A stretch of DNA of 64,000 bases, from NCBI RefSeq assembly GCF_900102725.1, contig NZ_FNJW01000008.1:2392501-2456500 (forward strand), written 5' to 3'. The notes beneath the pieces were generated by a model. That model saw only the letters and a list, made by a program, of their open reading frames with translations, ran no database searches and was not told the origin of the DNA. Source of the DNA: Carnobacterium viridans. Lineage in GTDB: Bacteria > Bacillota > Bacilli > Lactobacillales > Carnobacteriaceae. Every line of letters begins with the position of its first letter. Position 1 is the stretch's first letter. Below, piece after piece: positions 18,272 to 27,442 of the stretch. The translations under genes and the position numbers were made by a program.

Positions 18272-20917
18272 ATGACTGATGAATTGAAAATGTCTACTAA
18301 ATACCAACCAAATGAAGTAGAAGCTGGTCGTTATGAAAAATGGGTAGAAAAAGGGCTATTTAAGCCAAGTGGAGATAAGACAAAAGAGGCTTACTCTGTC
18401 GTTATTCCTCCTCCAAACGTAACAGGGAAATTGCATTTAGGTCATGCATGGGATACAACCTTACAAGATATTATTGTTAGACAAAAAAGAATGCAAGGCT
18501 TTGACACTTTATGGTTGCCAGGTATGGATCATGCAGGGATTGCAACCCAAGCAAAAGTAGAAGCTAAATTAGCTGAAAATGGTATTTCACGCTACGATTT
18601 AGGACGTGAAAAGTTTATTGATACTGTCTGGGATTGGAAAGAAGAATACGCTAGTGTGATTCGTGAACAATGGGCAAAAGTTGGTATTTCAGTTGACTAT
18701 AGCCGTGAACGTTTTACATTAGATGACGGATTATCTGAAGCGGTTCGTAAAGTATTTGTAACGATGTACGATAAAAAACTAATTTACCGTGGAGAATATA
18801 TCATCAACTGGGATCCAAAAGCTAAAACAGCTTTATCAGATATTGAGGTTATTCACCAAGATGTTGAAGGTGCCTTTTATCATATGAGTTATCCTTTAAC
18901 AGATGGTAGCGGAGTAGTAGAAATTGCGACAACGCGACCTGAGACGATGCTAGGAGACACAGCAATTGCGGTTCATCCAGACGATGAGCGCTACCAACAA
19001 TTGATCGGTAAGACCGTTCTCTTGCCTTTAATGAATCGTGAAATCCCAATTATAGTAGATGATTATGTTGAAATGGATTTTGGTACAGGTGTTGTGAAAA
19101 TCACTCCTGCTCATGATCCGAATGACTTTGAAGTTGGGAAACGTCACAATTTGCCACAAATTAATGTGATGAATGATGATGGTTCAATGAATGAATTGGC
19201 TGGCAAGTATGAATCGATGGATCGTTTTGAAGCTCGTAAAGCCGTGGTAAAAGATTTAGAAGCTGAAGGACGAATGATCAAAATCGAAAAAGTGGTTCAC
19301 AGTGTTGGTCATTCAGAACGCACAGGAGTTGTAGTAGAACCAAGGTTATCTACGCAATGGTTTGTAAATATGGCACCACTAGCTAAAGAAGCAATCGAAA
19401 GCCAAGGAACAGAAGAGAAAGTTAATTTTGTGCCAGAGCGTTTCGAAAATACCTATATGCGTTGGATGGAAAATGTTCACGATTGGGTAATCTCACGCCA
19501 ATTGTGGTGGGGTCACCGTATTCCTGCTTGGTACCATAAAACAAGTGGTGAGTTATATGTAGGAATGGAAGCACCTGAAGATAATGAAAATTGGGTACAA
19601 GATCCAGATGTTTTGGATACGTGGTTTAGTTCAGCTTTATGGCCGTTTTCTACAATGGGATGGCCCGATGAAGATTCTGAAGATTTCAATCGTTATTTCC
19701 CTACCAATACTTTGGTAACAGGATACGACATTATTTTCTTCTGGGTTAGCCGCATGATGTTCCAAAGTTTAGAATTTACTGGAAAACGACCATTTAATAA
19801 TGTATTGATTCATGGTCTTATCCGTGATACAGATGGCCGTAAAATGAGTAAATCACTAGGCAATGGGATCGATCCTATGGATGTGATTGAAAAGTATGGA
19901 GCGGATGCACTGCGTTGGTTCTTGTCTAATGGTTCTGCTCCAGGGCAAGATGTTCGTTTTAGTTATGACAAAATGGATGCTGCATGGAACTTTATCAATA
20001 AGATATGGAATGCTAGCCGCTTTGCATTGATGAATATGGAAAACTTTACTGTCGATCAAATTGATTTAATAGGTGAAAAAACAGTTGCTGACCGCTGGAT
20101 CTTAACCAAATTAAATGAAACCATTGAAAAAGTAACCGACTTATTCGAGCGTTTTGAATTTGGTGAAGCGGGTCGCCACTTGTATCACTTTATTTGGGAT
20201 GATTTTTGTGACTGGTACATCGAAATGAGTAAGGAAGTATTATTTGGAGAAGATGAAAAAGCAAAACAAACGACTAGAAGTATTTTAGCTTATGTATTGG
20301 ATCAGACGTTACGTCTGTTACACCCAATCATGCCATTTGTTACTGAAGAGATTTGGGAAAATATTCCTCACGAAGGAGAATCCTTAGTGGTAGCAGAATA
20401 CCCAGTTGTTCATCCAGAACTTTCTGATGAAGCAGCGACTAAAGGGATGGATGTACTGATGGAATTGATTCGTTCGGTTCGTAATATCCGTTCTGAGGTA
20501 AATACACCATTATCTAAAAAAATTGAGATATTGATCAAAACAAACGATCAAACAATCGAACAATTCTTGAAAGATAATACTTCTTATATTGAACGCTTCT
20601 GTAATCCTGAAACATTGACAATCTCAAGTGATGTAGAAGCTCCCGAAACAGCTATGTCAGCTGTAATCACAGGTGCTGAAATTTACTTGCCTCTAGCTGG
20701 ATTGATCAATTTAGAAGAAGAAATCGCTCGTTTAGAAAAAGAATTGGATAAATGGAACAAAGAAGTGAAACGTGTAGAAGGAAAATTAGCGAATAAAAAA
20801 TTCGTAGATAATGCTCCTGATGCAGTAGTTGAAGCTGAAAAAGCAAAACAAGGCGATTACCTTGAAAAACATGCTGCAGTAAATGAACGTATAAAAGTAC
20901 TGAAAAATCAACTTTAA
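18272..20917 (+). CDS. valS: Valyl-tRNA synthetase
   Basis: 881 residues, normal for a class Ia ValRS. The HIGH signature is HLGH (residues 55-58) within [14 protein letters not shown], and KMSKS is at 524-528. The large editing domain ([17 protein letters not shown]) and the C-terminal coiled coil (final ~65 residues) are present. Charges tRNA-Val and hydrolyses mischarged Thr. AAAGGAG precedes the ATG. Regulated by the T-box leader directly upstream. Confidence 0.99.
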   Translation: MTDELKMSTKYQPNEVEAGRYEKWVEKGLFKPSGDKTKEAYSVVIPPPNVTGKLHLGHAWDTTLQDIIVRQKRMQGFDTLWLPGMDHAGIATQAKVEAKLAENGISRYDLGREKFIDTVWDWKEEYASVIREQWAKVGISVDYSRERFTLDDGLSEAVRKVFVTMYDKKLIYRGEYIINWDPKAKTALSDIEVIHQDVEGAFYHMSYPLTDGSGVVEIATTRPETMLGDTAIAVHPDDERYQQLIGKTVLLPLMNREIPIIVDDYVEMDFGTGVVKITPAHDPNDFEVGKRHNLPQINVMNDDGSMNELAGKYESMDRFEARKAVVKDLEAEGRMIKIEKVVHSVGHSERTGVVVEPRLSTQWFVNMAPLAKEAIESQGTEEKVNFVPERFENTYMRWMENVHDWVISRQLWWGHRIPAWYHKTSGELYVGMEAPEDNENWVQDPDVLDTWFSSALWPFSTMGWPDEDSEDFNRYFPTNTLVTGYDIIFFWVSRMMFQSLEFTGKRPFNNVLIHGLIRDTDGRKMSKSLGNGIDPMDVIEKYGADALRWFLSNGSAPGQDVRFSYDKMDAAWNFINKIWNASRFALMNMENFTVDQIDLIGEKTVADRWILTKLNETIEKVTDLFERFEFGEAGRHLYHFIWDDFCDWYIEMSKEVLFGEDEKAKQTTRSILAYVLDQTLRLLHPIMPFVTEEIWENIPHEGESLVVAEYPVVHPELSDEAATKGMDVLMELIRSVRNIRSEVNTPLSKKIEILIKTNDQTIEQFLKDNTSYIERFCNPETLTISSDVEAPETAMSAVITGAEIYLPLAGLINLEEEIARLEKELDKWNKEVKRVEGKLANKKFVDNAPDAVVEAEKAKQGDYLEKHAAVNERIKVLKNQL

Positions 20918-20936
20918 TCAGTAACCTATTATAAAT

Positions 20937-20986
20937 AAAACGAGTAAAAACTAGGATCGCTCTTAGCTTTTTACTCGTTTTATTGT
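20937..20986 (+). terminator. Terminator after valS
   Basis: AAAACGAGTAAAAA pairs with TTTTTACTCGTTTT, with an inner CTA/TAG pairing, followed by TATTG. This separates valS from folC. Confidence 0.85.
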
Positions 20987-21103
20987 TCTTTTGAGAAGGA
21001 ATTATAGTAAAGGATGGAATGAATGGCGATATTTTAATGGTTGAAATGAACAGGGTAGTTTATAATTAACTAGGTATGGAATATAAATAAGTGGAGGTAA
21101 GTC

Positions 21104-22411
21104 ATGTTCACTAAGTATGAAGAAGCATTGAACTGGATTCATGCAACAAGAACTTTTGGTGAAAAGCCAGGATTAAAGCGTATGGAATGGATGTTAGGTA
21201 AGTTAGGTCATCCAGAAAAAAAATTTAAATCGATTCATATAGCAGGCACCAATGGTAAAGGCTCTACATTGGCTTTCTTGAGGAATATGTTGGAAGCAAA
21301 TGGACAAATAGTTGGGACGTTCACTTCACCATATATTGAAATGTTTAACGAACGAGTGAGCGTCAATGGTGAACCACTGTCTGATGATGAGATTTTGCGT
21401 TTAGCAAATACTGTCTATCCTCTTACAGAAGAATTAAAAAAGATAGACCTAGGCGGACCAAGTGAATTTGAAATTATTACAATGATGATGTTGATTTATT
21501 TTGGTGAAGGACATGCAGATGTAGTACTAATTGAAGTGGGGATAGGTGGGTTGTATGATTCGACAAATGTTATTAACCCAGTAGTCTCAGTTATTACAAC
21601 GATAGGAATGGATCACATGAATTTGCTTGGAGAGACATTGTCTGAGATTGCTTTGAATAAGGCAGGTATTATTAAGACAGCTATTCCTGTTGTAACCGGG
21701 AAAATTGGAAAAGAAGCTTTAGAAGTAATCGAACAGAAAGCAGCTGATCAAGATAGCCTTATAATGAAATATAATAAAGATTTTTTTGTTACAAAATGGC
21801 AGACCCTTCCTACTTGGGGGGAGCAATTCGTATTTGAAGATGATTTTATGCGACTTAGTCCTATCCAAATAGAAATGTTGGGAAGGCATCAAGTAGAAAA
21901 TGCAGCAGTAGCAATTGAAGCATTAAGAGTTTACAGTCATGAAACAGGTCTAGCTGTGAATCATGAAAAAATACGAAGTGGTCTAAAAAATACTTTTTGG
22001 CCTGGAAGAATGGAAAAAATAAACGATCAACCGCTGCTGATTTTAGATGGTGCTCATAATGAACATGCAATAAAGACATTAGTTGAAACGATTAAAAAAA
22101 ACTTTGCTCAACAAGAGGTCTCTATCATTATGGCAGCTATGCGGGATAAAGACATTCAGGGGATGGCAGATCAATTGCAATCTATACCGAATTGCCGTTT
22201 GATTCTGACGAGTTTCAACTATCCTAGAGCTGCTGGAATCGATGACTTAAACAAACTAATGCTAAAGAACGGAACAGTAATCGAACATTGGCAAGAAGCA
22301 TTGGTAGAGTCTCTTAATGAAATGGATGAAAATGGTGTAGTGATTGTAACAGGATCTTTGTATTTTGTTTCTGAAGTGAGAGCATACATTAAAGTAGCAA
22401 ATAAGAAATAA
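21104..22411 (+). CDS. folC: Folylpolyglutamate synthase / dihydrofolate synthase
   Basis: 435 residues of the Mur-ligase superfamily. The ATP-binding P-loop is GTNGKGS (residues 48-54), TSPYIEMFNERV follows, and ILDGAHNEHA marks the C-terminal domain. Adds glutamates to folates and may also make dihydrofolate. GTGGAGG lies upstream. It follows valS, a conserved Bacilli order (valS-folC), and is 18 bp from the HAD gene, probably one transcript. Confidence 0.96.
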   Translation: MFTKYEEALNWIHATRTFGEKPGLKRMEWMLGKLGHPEKKFKSIHIAGTNGKGSTLAFLRNMLEANGQIVGTFTSPYIEMFNERVSVNGEPLSDDEILRLANTVYPLTEELKKIDLGGPSEFEIITMMMLIYFGEGHADVVLIEVGIGGLYDSTNVINPVVSVITTIGMDHMNLLGETLSEIALNKAGIIKTAIPVVTGKIGKEALEVIEQKAADQDSLIMKYNKDFFVTKWQTLPTWGEQFVFEDDFMRLSPIQIEMLGRHQVENAAVAIEALRVYSHETGLAVNHEKIRSGLKNTFWPGRMEKINDQPLLILDGAHNEHAIKTLVETIKKNFAQQEVSIIMAAMRDKDIQGMADQLQSIPNCRLILTSFNYPRAAGIDDLNKLMLKNGTVIEHWQEALVESLNEMDENGVVIVTGSLYFVSEVRAYIKVANKK

Positions 22412-22429
22412 AAATTTGGAGGAGAAATC

Positions 22430-23089
22430 ATGACCAAAATTGAAGCAGTTATTTTTGATATGGATGGACTAATGTTTGATACAGAAGTGCTTTACTATGA
22501 AGCAAATCGAACGATTGCTAAAAGGATTGATTTGGCGTATACGTGGGAGTTTCACGAAAAATATATTGGTGTCTCCGATGAAGAATTCCATAAGGAGCTT
22601 TATTTAACATTTGAAACAGAAGCAGCTGAGACACTTATTAATGAAGGCGGTCAGGCTTTGCTAGAGCATGTAGAAGTTAACGGGTTGCGCAAGAAAAAAG
22701 GACTGATTGAATTACTGGACTATTTAGAAAGTAAAAATATAAAAAAGATAGTTGCTTCTAGCAGTATCAAATCGGTTGTTTCATTATTTTTAGAAAAAGA
22801 ACAACTCACTTCGTATTTTGATGCCATTATTGGAGGAGATGAAGTAACTCGAGCAAAACCAAGCCCGGAAATTTATGAAAAGGCATGGTTAAAAACGCAG
22901 GTTCCAAAAGAGCATACACTTGTTTTAGAGGATTCGCTTAATGGAATTCGAGCAAGTTATGATGCTAACATCCCAGTTATTATGATACCGGATTTAATAC
23001 TGCCAACGAATGAAGCAAAAGAAAAAACGCTCATGATTTTAGATGATTTAAATCAAGTGAAAACCTTTATTAAACAACAAAATCAATAG
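22430..23089 (+). CDS. HAD superfamily phosphatase, beta-phosphoglucomutase-like
   Basis: 219 residues. Motif I is DMDGLMFDTE with nucleophile Asp10 and Asp12; motif II is VASSS; the RAKPSPEIY lysine and LVLEDSLNGIRAS motif IV follow. A helical cap lies between motifs I and II. This fits the beta-phosphoglucomutase/phosphatase subgroup; the substrate cannot be assigned. GGAGGAG precedes the ATG. Co-transcribed with folC and followed by the radC hairpin. Confidence 0.88.
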   Translation: MTKIEAVIFDMDGLMFDTEVLYYEANRTIAKRIDLAYTWEFHEKYIGVSDEEFHKELYLTFETEAAETLINEGGQALLEHVEVNGLRKKKGLIELLDYLESKNIKKIVASSSIKSVVSLFLEKEQLTSYFDAIIGGDEVTRAKPSPEIYEKAWLKTQVPKEHTLVLEDSLNGIRASYDANIPVIMIPDLILPTNEAKEKTLMILDDLNQVKTFIKQQNQ

Positions 23090-23106
23090 GAAAATAAAAA
23101 ATTGCC

Positions 23107-23152
23107 TCCTCCCTTTTCGCGGATAATATTAATGTGAAAAAGGAGGATTTTT
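23107..23152 (+). promoter_or_regulatory. Hairpin covering the radC ribosome binding site
   Basis: TCCTCCCTTTTC (23107-23118) pairs with GAAAAAGGAGGA (23136-23147), 11 of 12 positions, around a 17-nt loop. The 3' arm is the radC Shine-Dalgarno sequence, and TTTTT then ATG follow. It could hide the ribosome binding site or act as a terminator of folC-HAD transcripts. A weak promoter (TTGCCT, 16 bp, TAATAT) overlaps it. Confidence 0.6.
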
Positions 23153-23623
23153 ATGACAATAAAAAGTATGAATCTTATAAAAGAAGTTCCCATTCAATCA
23201 AGGCCTAGAGAAAGACTAGAGCAATATGGTGAGAAAGCTCTTGCTAACCACGAATTGCTTGCTATCTTGCTTAGAACAGGAACAAAAGGAACAAATGTTG
23301 TTACGTTAGCGTTATCCATGCTCAATCAGTTTGAAGATCTCTATTATTTGAAGACAGCCTCTTGTCAAGAGCTGATGACAGTTGCTGGGATTGGGAGAAT
23401 CAAAGCAATTGAATTAAAAGCAGCAATTGAATTAGGTCTTCGTATTTCGCAAGCCTCTCAAATCAAAATAGGACAAATTACTTCTAGTACGAAAGCAGGA
23501 GAAATGTTGCTTTTAGAAATGCGTGGTCTGCAACAAGAACATCTAGTCGTTCTTTACTTAAATACAAAAAATGAAATTATTAAAAAAGAAACTATTTTTA
23601 TTGGAGGACTTAATTCTAGTATA
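23153..23623 (+). pseudogene. radC: DNA repair protein RadC, cut by prophage insertion
   Basis: The first 157 codons encode the RadC N-terminus: the SRPRERLEQYG segment, a helix-hairpin-helix (MTVAGIGRIKAIELKAAIELG) and the start of the JAB/MPN domain up to GGLNSSI. The prophage begins here, so the metal-binding HxHPSGDP segment is lost from this side. The frame runs on for 57 foreign residues to 23,797, antisense to the integrase gene. The missing 3' end should lie beyond the window at attR. Confidence 0.93.
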
Positions 23624-23642
23624 AGCAATCCTTTTAGCTATA
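23600..23642. other. attL: radC-prophage left junction
   Basis: Sequence to the left encodes RadC. From T23617 onward (TAGTATAAGCAATCC) the sequence is identical to the site at 57,806. The first shared bases, TA/AG, therefore include the crossover point of the serine integrase. Confidence 0.85.
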
Positions 23643-25026
23643 AATTCCAAACTATGTCTAATTGTTCGCCATTTACAGTGATAGTATCAACAAACGTGTC
23701 CATTATTTTTATTTTTGCTAATGTATTTTCTTCTTCCCAATTAAAATCATTTAGATTTTTTAAAGACTCTTGTATAACTTTTTCATCCTTTTTATAATCT
23801 ATTTCATTTAAAAGTAAGTCTAAGTTAATTTTTTGCACATTTAATTTTTCAATGCGTCCGTTTATTTTTTCAGGTGTTATTGATCCGAATTGAAATAATT
23901 CGATTAGTTTTTCTATTTGATTATCAATGGATTTTATTTCTTTTTTTATCGTTGACCTTTTTTCGATATCACCATTTTTTTCTGGAACAGTCAAATCTTT
24001 CAAAGTTAGTTTTTTTAATCTTTCAATAACTCGATTTTCTAACTGTTCTACGTTATATCTATTATTATCGCATTTTCTATCTTTAATTAGTTTTGGAGAA
24101 CTCCAATTTTTAGAGGAACAAGCATATTTAATGTATCGATACTTTTTGCTGCCGGTAACTTGTCTATAGTATTTTGCACCACATTTACCACAATACAACT
24201 TACCATTCAATAATCCCTTTTGTTCGTGGCCAGAGTAGTTATAAAGTATTCTGCTATCTCTTATTTTTTGAGCAGCATTGAAAGTTTCTTCATCAACAAT
24301 TGATTCGTGTTGTCCGTCGTGTATTTCTCCAGCAAAAGTTACTTTACCAATATAGAGCGGGTTAGAGAGTACACCTTTAATTTTAGTTCTTGTAGTTACT
24401 TGTTCTGGATATTTGTCGTGCAGTTCCATAACTATTTGACGAACACCTTTCTTTTGGAGATATAGACTATATATTTCTTTTACCACCATAGCTTCAAATT
24501 CATTTACTATTAACATATGATCTATATAATCGTATCCAAGTGGCGTAAAATTACCGCCTCCATGATACAAACCCGTTTTCGCTCTCTCTACACGACCCAT
24601 CGTTAAACGTTCTGTAATCGTATCTCTTTCGAGTTGTGCGAACACAGATAAAATACCAATCATAGCACGTCCGAAAGAAGAGGTAGTGTCGAACGATTCG
24701 CTCATTGAAACAAAGTTAACGTTATTTTTTAGAAACACATCTTCAATTAAATAAAGAGTATGCTTTTGAGAACGGGAAAGTCTATCTAATTTATAAACAA
24801 GAATAATGTCTAATTTGTTATTTTTAATATCTTCAATCATACTTTGGAGACCTGGTCTGTCTAGTTTTGCACCACTATGTCCAGGATCTATATATTTTGC
24901 TACTAAGTTGTAATCTTTTGCTAAAGCAAAGTTAGTTAGCCTTTCTTCTTGTGCTTGTAAAGAGTAACCTTCTTTAACTTGCTCAAATGTGGAAACTCTT
25001 AAATAGATACCAGCCCTTAATTTCAT
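23638..25026 (-). CDS. int: Large serine recombinase (phage integrase), copy 1
   Basis: 462 residues. The N-terminal resolvase domain has the nucleophile Ser12 in YLRVSTFEQ, the YKLDRLSRS motif and the ERDTITERL helix. A recombinase domain, a zinc ribbon (CGKCG... CSSK) and a coiled-coil stretch near the C-terminus follow. Such enzymes join attP to attB without host factors and need a separate directionality factor for excision. Its stop lies 21 bp from the core, as expected. GGAGG precedes the ATG. The target is radC. Confidence 0.96.
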   Translation of the reverse strand: MKLRAGIYLRVSTFEQVKEGYSLQAQEERLTNFALAKDYNLVAKYIDPGHSGAKLDRPGLQSMIEDIKNNKLDIILVYKLDRLSRSQKHTLYLIEDVFLKNNVNFVSMSESFDTTSSFGRAMIGILSVFAQLERDTITERLTMGRVERAKTGLYHGGGNFTPLGYDYIDHMLIVNEFEAMVVKEIYSLYLQKKGVRQIVMELHDKYPEQVTTRTKIKGVLSNPLYIGKVTFAGEIHDGQHESIVDEETFNAAQKIRDSRILYNYSGHEQKGLLNGKLYCGKCGAKYYRQVTGSKKYRYIKYACSSKNWSSPKLIKDRKCDNNRYNVEQLENRVIERLKKLTLKDLTVPEKNGDIEKRSTIKKEIKSIDNQIEKLIELFQFGSITPEKINGRIEKLNVQKINLDLLLNEIDYKKDEKVIQESLKNLNDFNWEEENTLAKIKIMDTFVDTITVNGEQLDIVWNL

Positions 25027-25109
25027 TTATTTTTCCTCCAATATATGATAAAATTAAGCAAAGCAAATAGCACCGTATGACAGCGTGGCATTTTGCATAA
25101 TATTATGGT

Positions 25110-25154
25110 GAACACCACTTTCGCTTTGGTCGGGGAGAGTGGTGTTCTTTTTTT
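25110..25154 (+). terminator. Plus-strand terminator antisense to the lysogeny cluster
   Basis: GAACACCACT (25110-25119) pairs perfectly with AGTGGTGTTC (25138-25147), then T7. The T-tract is only on the plus strand, but no plus-strand gene lies upstream; the neighbours are all on the minus strand. It may end a short RNA starting near 25,050 or reads coming from radC. Confidence 0.7.
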
Positions 25155-25157
25155 ATA

Positions 25158-25790
25158 TTAATGTAAGTTAATTAATTCTGTTTCAGTTCCAAAAGCGCCA
25201 GTAGCAACTTCTAATTGTGTTTTTGTAGAGTTTGCTTGTTCTTCAGAAATATCAAATACAATTTTTCCTTGCATTTCAATATCAGGATTTAAGTTTTCTA
25301 AGAAGAAAGAGTTTGTAATTTGTCCATCGTCTCCTTGATTAGCAGACATAGAACCCGCAGCATCTGCTTCAAAACTTTTATCACCTTCTTTTAATTTGAA
25401 GAAAGAACTATCAACCATTACAGCTTCGTTTCCGTTATTTTTAACTGTTAAATCCACAATCAAGAAAGTTCCTTTAGCTTCTGTAGGCATGATGCTTGGA
25501 CCAACTGATTTGCTAACTTCCAATCCATTAACTGTATATTCCATATCTCCAACGGTCACTACATCGCCAACTTTAAATGTTGGTTCTTCTTTAGCTGGAG
25601 TTGATTCAGTTGTTTCTTTTGTATCAGCAGCAGTCGTGTCAGATGTAGTTTCTTCTCCGCCTAAACCTCCACCAATAGCAGCTACAACAATAACAGCTAA
25701 AACCCAGAACCAAACTTTCTTATAAAAAGGTTTTTTTAATTTACCTTTCACTTCATTACCGTGTTCGTCAAACAATTTCTTCTTCGCCAT
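25158..25790 (-). CDS. Membrane-anchored DUF4352-type protein, copy 1
   Basis: 210 residues. A short basic cytoplasmic part, one membrane segment (about residues 26-44, VWFWVLAVIVVAAIGGGLGG), a Thr/Glu-rich linker, then a beta-sandwich of the DUF4352/telokin-like type (VGDVVTVGDMEYTVNG, FLIVDLTVKNNGNEAV). It would face the outside of the cell. Located between integrase and repressor, so it is probably expressed in the lysogen and could alter surface properties or superinfection, which is inference. GGAGG precedes the ATG. Confidence 0.8.
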   Translation of the reverse strand: MAKKKLFDEHGNEVKGKLKKPFYKKVWFWVLAVIVVAAIGGGLGGEETTSDTTAADTKETTESTPAKEEPTFKVGDVVTVGDMEYTVNGLEVSKSVGPSIMPTEAKGTFLIVDLTVKNNGNEAVMVDSSFFKLKEGDKSFEADAAGSMSANQGDDGQITNSFFLENLNPDIEMQGKIVFDISEEQANSTKTQLEVATGAFGTETELINLH

Positions 25791-25826
25791 TTTTCATTCC
25801 TCCAATGTATATGTATTTTTTATTAC

Positions 25827-25862
25827 CCCTGCTGATTGGCAACCGGCAGGGATATTTTTTTA
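25827..25862 (+). terminator. Possible second plus-strand terminator
   Basis: CCCTGC (25827-25832) pairs with GCAGGG (25846-25851), followed by ATATTTTTTT on the plus strand. The U-tract again points against the direction of the flanking minus-strand genes. Weaker than the hairpin at 25,110. Confidence 0.4.
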
Positions 25863-26063
25863 TTTTTTAAACAAGTCAAATATTGAGAATGTTGTCTTTT
25901 TGTAAACTGCATTATAAGCAGCTTTCTTAGGATCTTTAATCCATCCAGAACCTTTTTTACCATAGAAAGGAATGACTGATTTTTTAATTGCTCTTTTAGC
26001 CCTGCTAGTAGTTCGAGCTCTAATCAATTTCTTTAAACTTGGTTTACGCATTCCGAACTTCAT
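25860..26063 (-). CDS. Small basic phage protein, copy 1
   Basis: 67 residues, very rich in Lys and Arg (MKFGMRKPSLKKLIRARTTS at the start), ending TTFSIFDLFKK. No membrane segment. Similar small basic proteins occur in lysogeny modules of Firmicute prophages without known function; nucleic-acid binding is possible from the charge only. AGGAGCG precedes the ATG. Confidence 0.65.
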   Translation of the reverse strand: MKFGMRKPSLKKLIRARTTSRAKRAIKKSVIPFYGKKGSGWIKDPKKAAYNAVYKKTTFSIFDLFKK

Positions 26064-26126
26064 TTGATCGCTCCTTTTTATGTAATGATTTCATTATAAC
26101 GCATGTACCAATTATAATGTTACCTT

Positions 26127-26471
26127 TTATTTAATTTTGCCTTCCCAACCTATACCTAAATTATACTTTTCTAAAACACTCGAATAATTGAATTGTCCTT
26201 CACATTCATTTATCAAGTATTTAATCATAAACTTAGTTGCTTCGTTTTCCATTTTAGAACGGTATGATTTATTGCTATATAAAGAAGCTAAATCCTTATG
26301 ATTAAGAACATGTCCTAATTCATGAAGGATGACCTCTTTTTGTTTTTCCTCATCTAATAGTTGATTAATGAAAATGATATTTAGAGCAGGATCATAATAT
26401 CCATTGCTCTCAATACTTATCAAAACTAACTCAATGTTATTTAGTTCAAGTAAATCAAAGACGCTATCCAT
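26127..26471 (-). CDS. ImmA/IrrE family metallo-endopeptidase, copy 1
   Basis: About 114 residues with the zinc motif HELGH in EVILHELGHVLNHKD. ImmA-type proteases cleave or antagonise the phage repressor encoded next to them, giving induction after DNA damage; here the repressor gene lies 10 bp upstream in the same operon. The start at 26,471 is chosen for GAGGG just upstream; an in-frame start 21 codons earlier would overlap the repressor gene. Confidence 0.85.
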   Translation of the reverse strand: MDSVFDLLELNNIELVLISIESNGYYDPALNIIFINQLLDEEKQKEVILHELGHVLNHKDLASLYSNKSYRSKMENEATKFMIKYLINECEGQFNYSSVLEKYNLGIGWEGKIK

Positions 26472-26481
26472 ATATTTTCCC

Positions 26482-26802
26482 TCACTTATCGCTAAATCTT
26501 CCTTCAAGATAAGCACGAATTGACTCTCTATCATTTTCAGTCATAGGTTTTCCGTCAAAACTCATCATGCCGTCTAAAACTTTATCTAAATCAGTAGGCA
26601 ACGTAACTTTAGTATCTTTTCCTCGTAGGTAGTCAACTGAAACATCAAAGTAATCAGCCACTTTTTCTATATTCTCTAATTTTGGAGAAGCAGTATCCCA
26701 TCTTCTAATTTGTCCATTAGATAAACCTACGTGTCTTTCAACCTCCGCAAAAGTCGTTTTATGACTATCGCACAATATTTTTATTCTGTCTACTATTCCC
26801 AT
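26482..26802 (-). CDS. cI-like repressor (XRE family), copy 1
   Basis: 106 residues. An N-terminal helix-turn-helix (TTFAEVERHVGLSNGQIRRW, residues about 16-35) and the VADYFDVSVDYLRGKDT segment are typical of XRE-type phage repressors. There is no C-terminal LexA-type peptidase domain, in keeping with a partner ImmA protease. Likely binds the AGCT-centred repeats at 26,839-27,043. The ATG at 26,802 follows AAAGG. Confidence 0.88.
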   Translation of the reverse strand: MGIVDRIKILCDSHKTTFAEVERHVGLSNGQIRRWDTASPKLENIEKVADYFDVSVDYLRGKDTKVTLPTDLDKVLDGMMSFDGKPMTENDRESIRAYLEGRFSDK

Positions 26803-26859
26803 GGTTATCACCTTTCAAAGGCTCACGAAAATAAATATTAACTTTTAAGCTATTTTAGT

Positions 26860-26888
26860 TTGACAAATAACTTTTAAGCTATTATACT
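26860..26888 (+). promoter_or_regulatory. Rightward early promoter, copy 1
   Basis: Perfect TTGACA (26860-26865), a 17-bp spacer and TATACT (26883-26888). The spacer contains an operator repeat, so bound repressor would block it. Confidence 0.85.
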
Positions 26889-26991
26889 ATGTTCATAAGC
26901 TAGTTTGTTAGCTAATAAGTTATCGACATTTTTTTAACACGTTCCCCAACGTTGTTGTTATGGTCGTTTTGCGCTTATTTGCTATGGGTTT

Positions 26992-27020
26992 ATATTAGCA
27001 TAAAAGCTATTTACGGTCAA
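26992..27020 (-). promoter_or_regulatory. Leftward repressor promoter, copy 1
   Basis: On the minus strand TTGACC (27020-27015), a 17-bp spacer and TAATAT (26997-26992). It faces the rightward promoter, so the two transcripts overlap by roughly 100 nt. Confidence 0.6.
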
Positions 27021-27076
27021 TCATTAGCTTACAAATTAGCTTATTTTTCTTAATTTATTTTTAGGAGGTTGTAGAG

Positions 27077-27268
27077 ATGCCAGAAACACAAGCTTTGAGA
27101 AGTAAGATTTTAAATCATTTAGAAGAACACACTATTCCGCAAAGACACTTAGCTATGTTGATAGACGAAAATCCTCAATATTTAAGCGAAGTTTTAAACG
27201 GAAAAAAAACAGGTCCAAAAGCAAATGTAATGTTACTGACAATAGTTAAAGTCTTGGGGGTCAAATAA
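27077..27268 (+). CDS. Cro-like small regulator, copy 1
   Basis: 63 residues with a helix-turn-helix (IPQRHLAMLIDENPQYLSEV, about 23-42) and the VLNGKKTGPKANVMLL continuation of XRE domains. First gene of the rightward early operon, opposite the repressor, so a Cro or anti-repressor role is likely. TAGGAGG precedes the ATG. Confidence 0.75.
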   Translation: MPETQALRSKILNHLEEHTIPQRHLAMLIDENPQYLSEVLNGKKTGPKANVMLLTIVKVLGVK

Positions 27269-27282
27269 GGAGGTTTTGTACC

Positions 27283-27438
27283 GTGGCAACTAAAACAAAA
27301 AAGAAAGAAATAAATTTTATCATAACGGACTATGACAAAAACGGAAACGTTATTAAGGATTTATCAAAAGTGGTTGTTCCGCTTGAAATGCAGCTAGAAC
27401 TATTGAAAGAATTAAATAATTTGAGGAGAAGGAGATGA
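27283..27438 (+). CDS. Small early phage protein, copy 1
   Basis: 51 residues from a GTG start with AAGGAGG upstream. Lysine-rich N-terminus, then an amphipathic segment (VVVPLEMQLELLKELNNL) that is probably helical. Stop overlaps the next ribosome binding site. Family unknown. Confidence 0.6.
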   Translation: MATKTKKKEINFIITDYDKNGNVIKDLSKVVVPLEMQLELLKELNNLRRRR

Positions 27439-27442
27439 TCAC

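Larger units (their letters stand above)
26839..27043. promoter_or_regulatory. Lysis-lysogeny operator region, copy 1
   Basis: Two perfect 16-bp direct repeats TAACTTTTAAGCTATT (26839-26854, 26868-26883), an inverted relative TTAGCTAATAAGTTA (26908-26922) and two ATTAGCTTA repeats (27023, 27035). The second 16-mer fills the spacer of the rightward promoter. Probable repressor and Cro binding sites. Confidence 0.75.
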
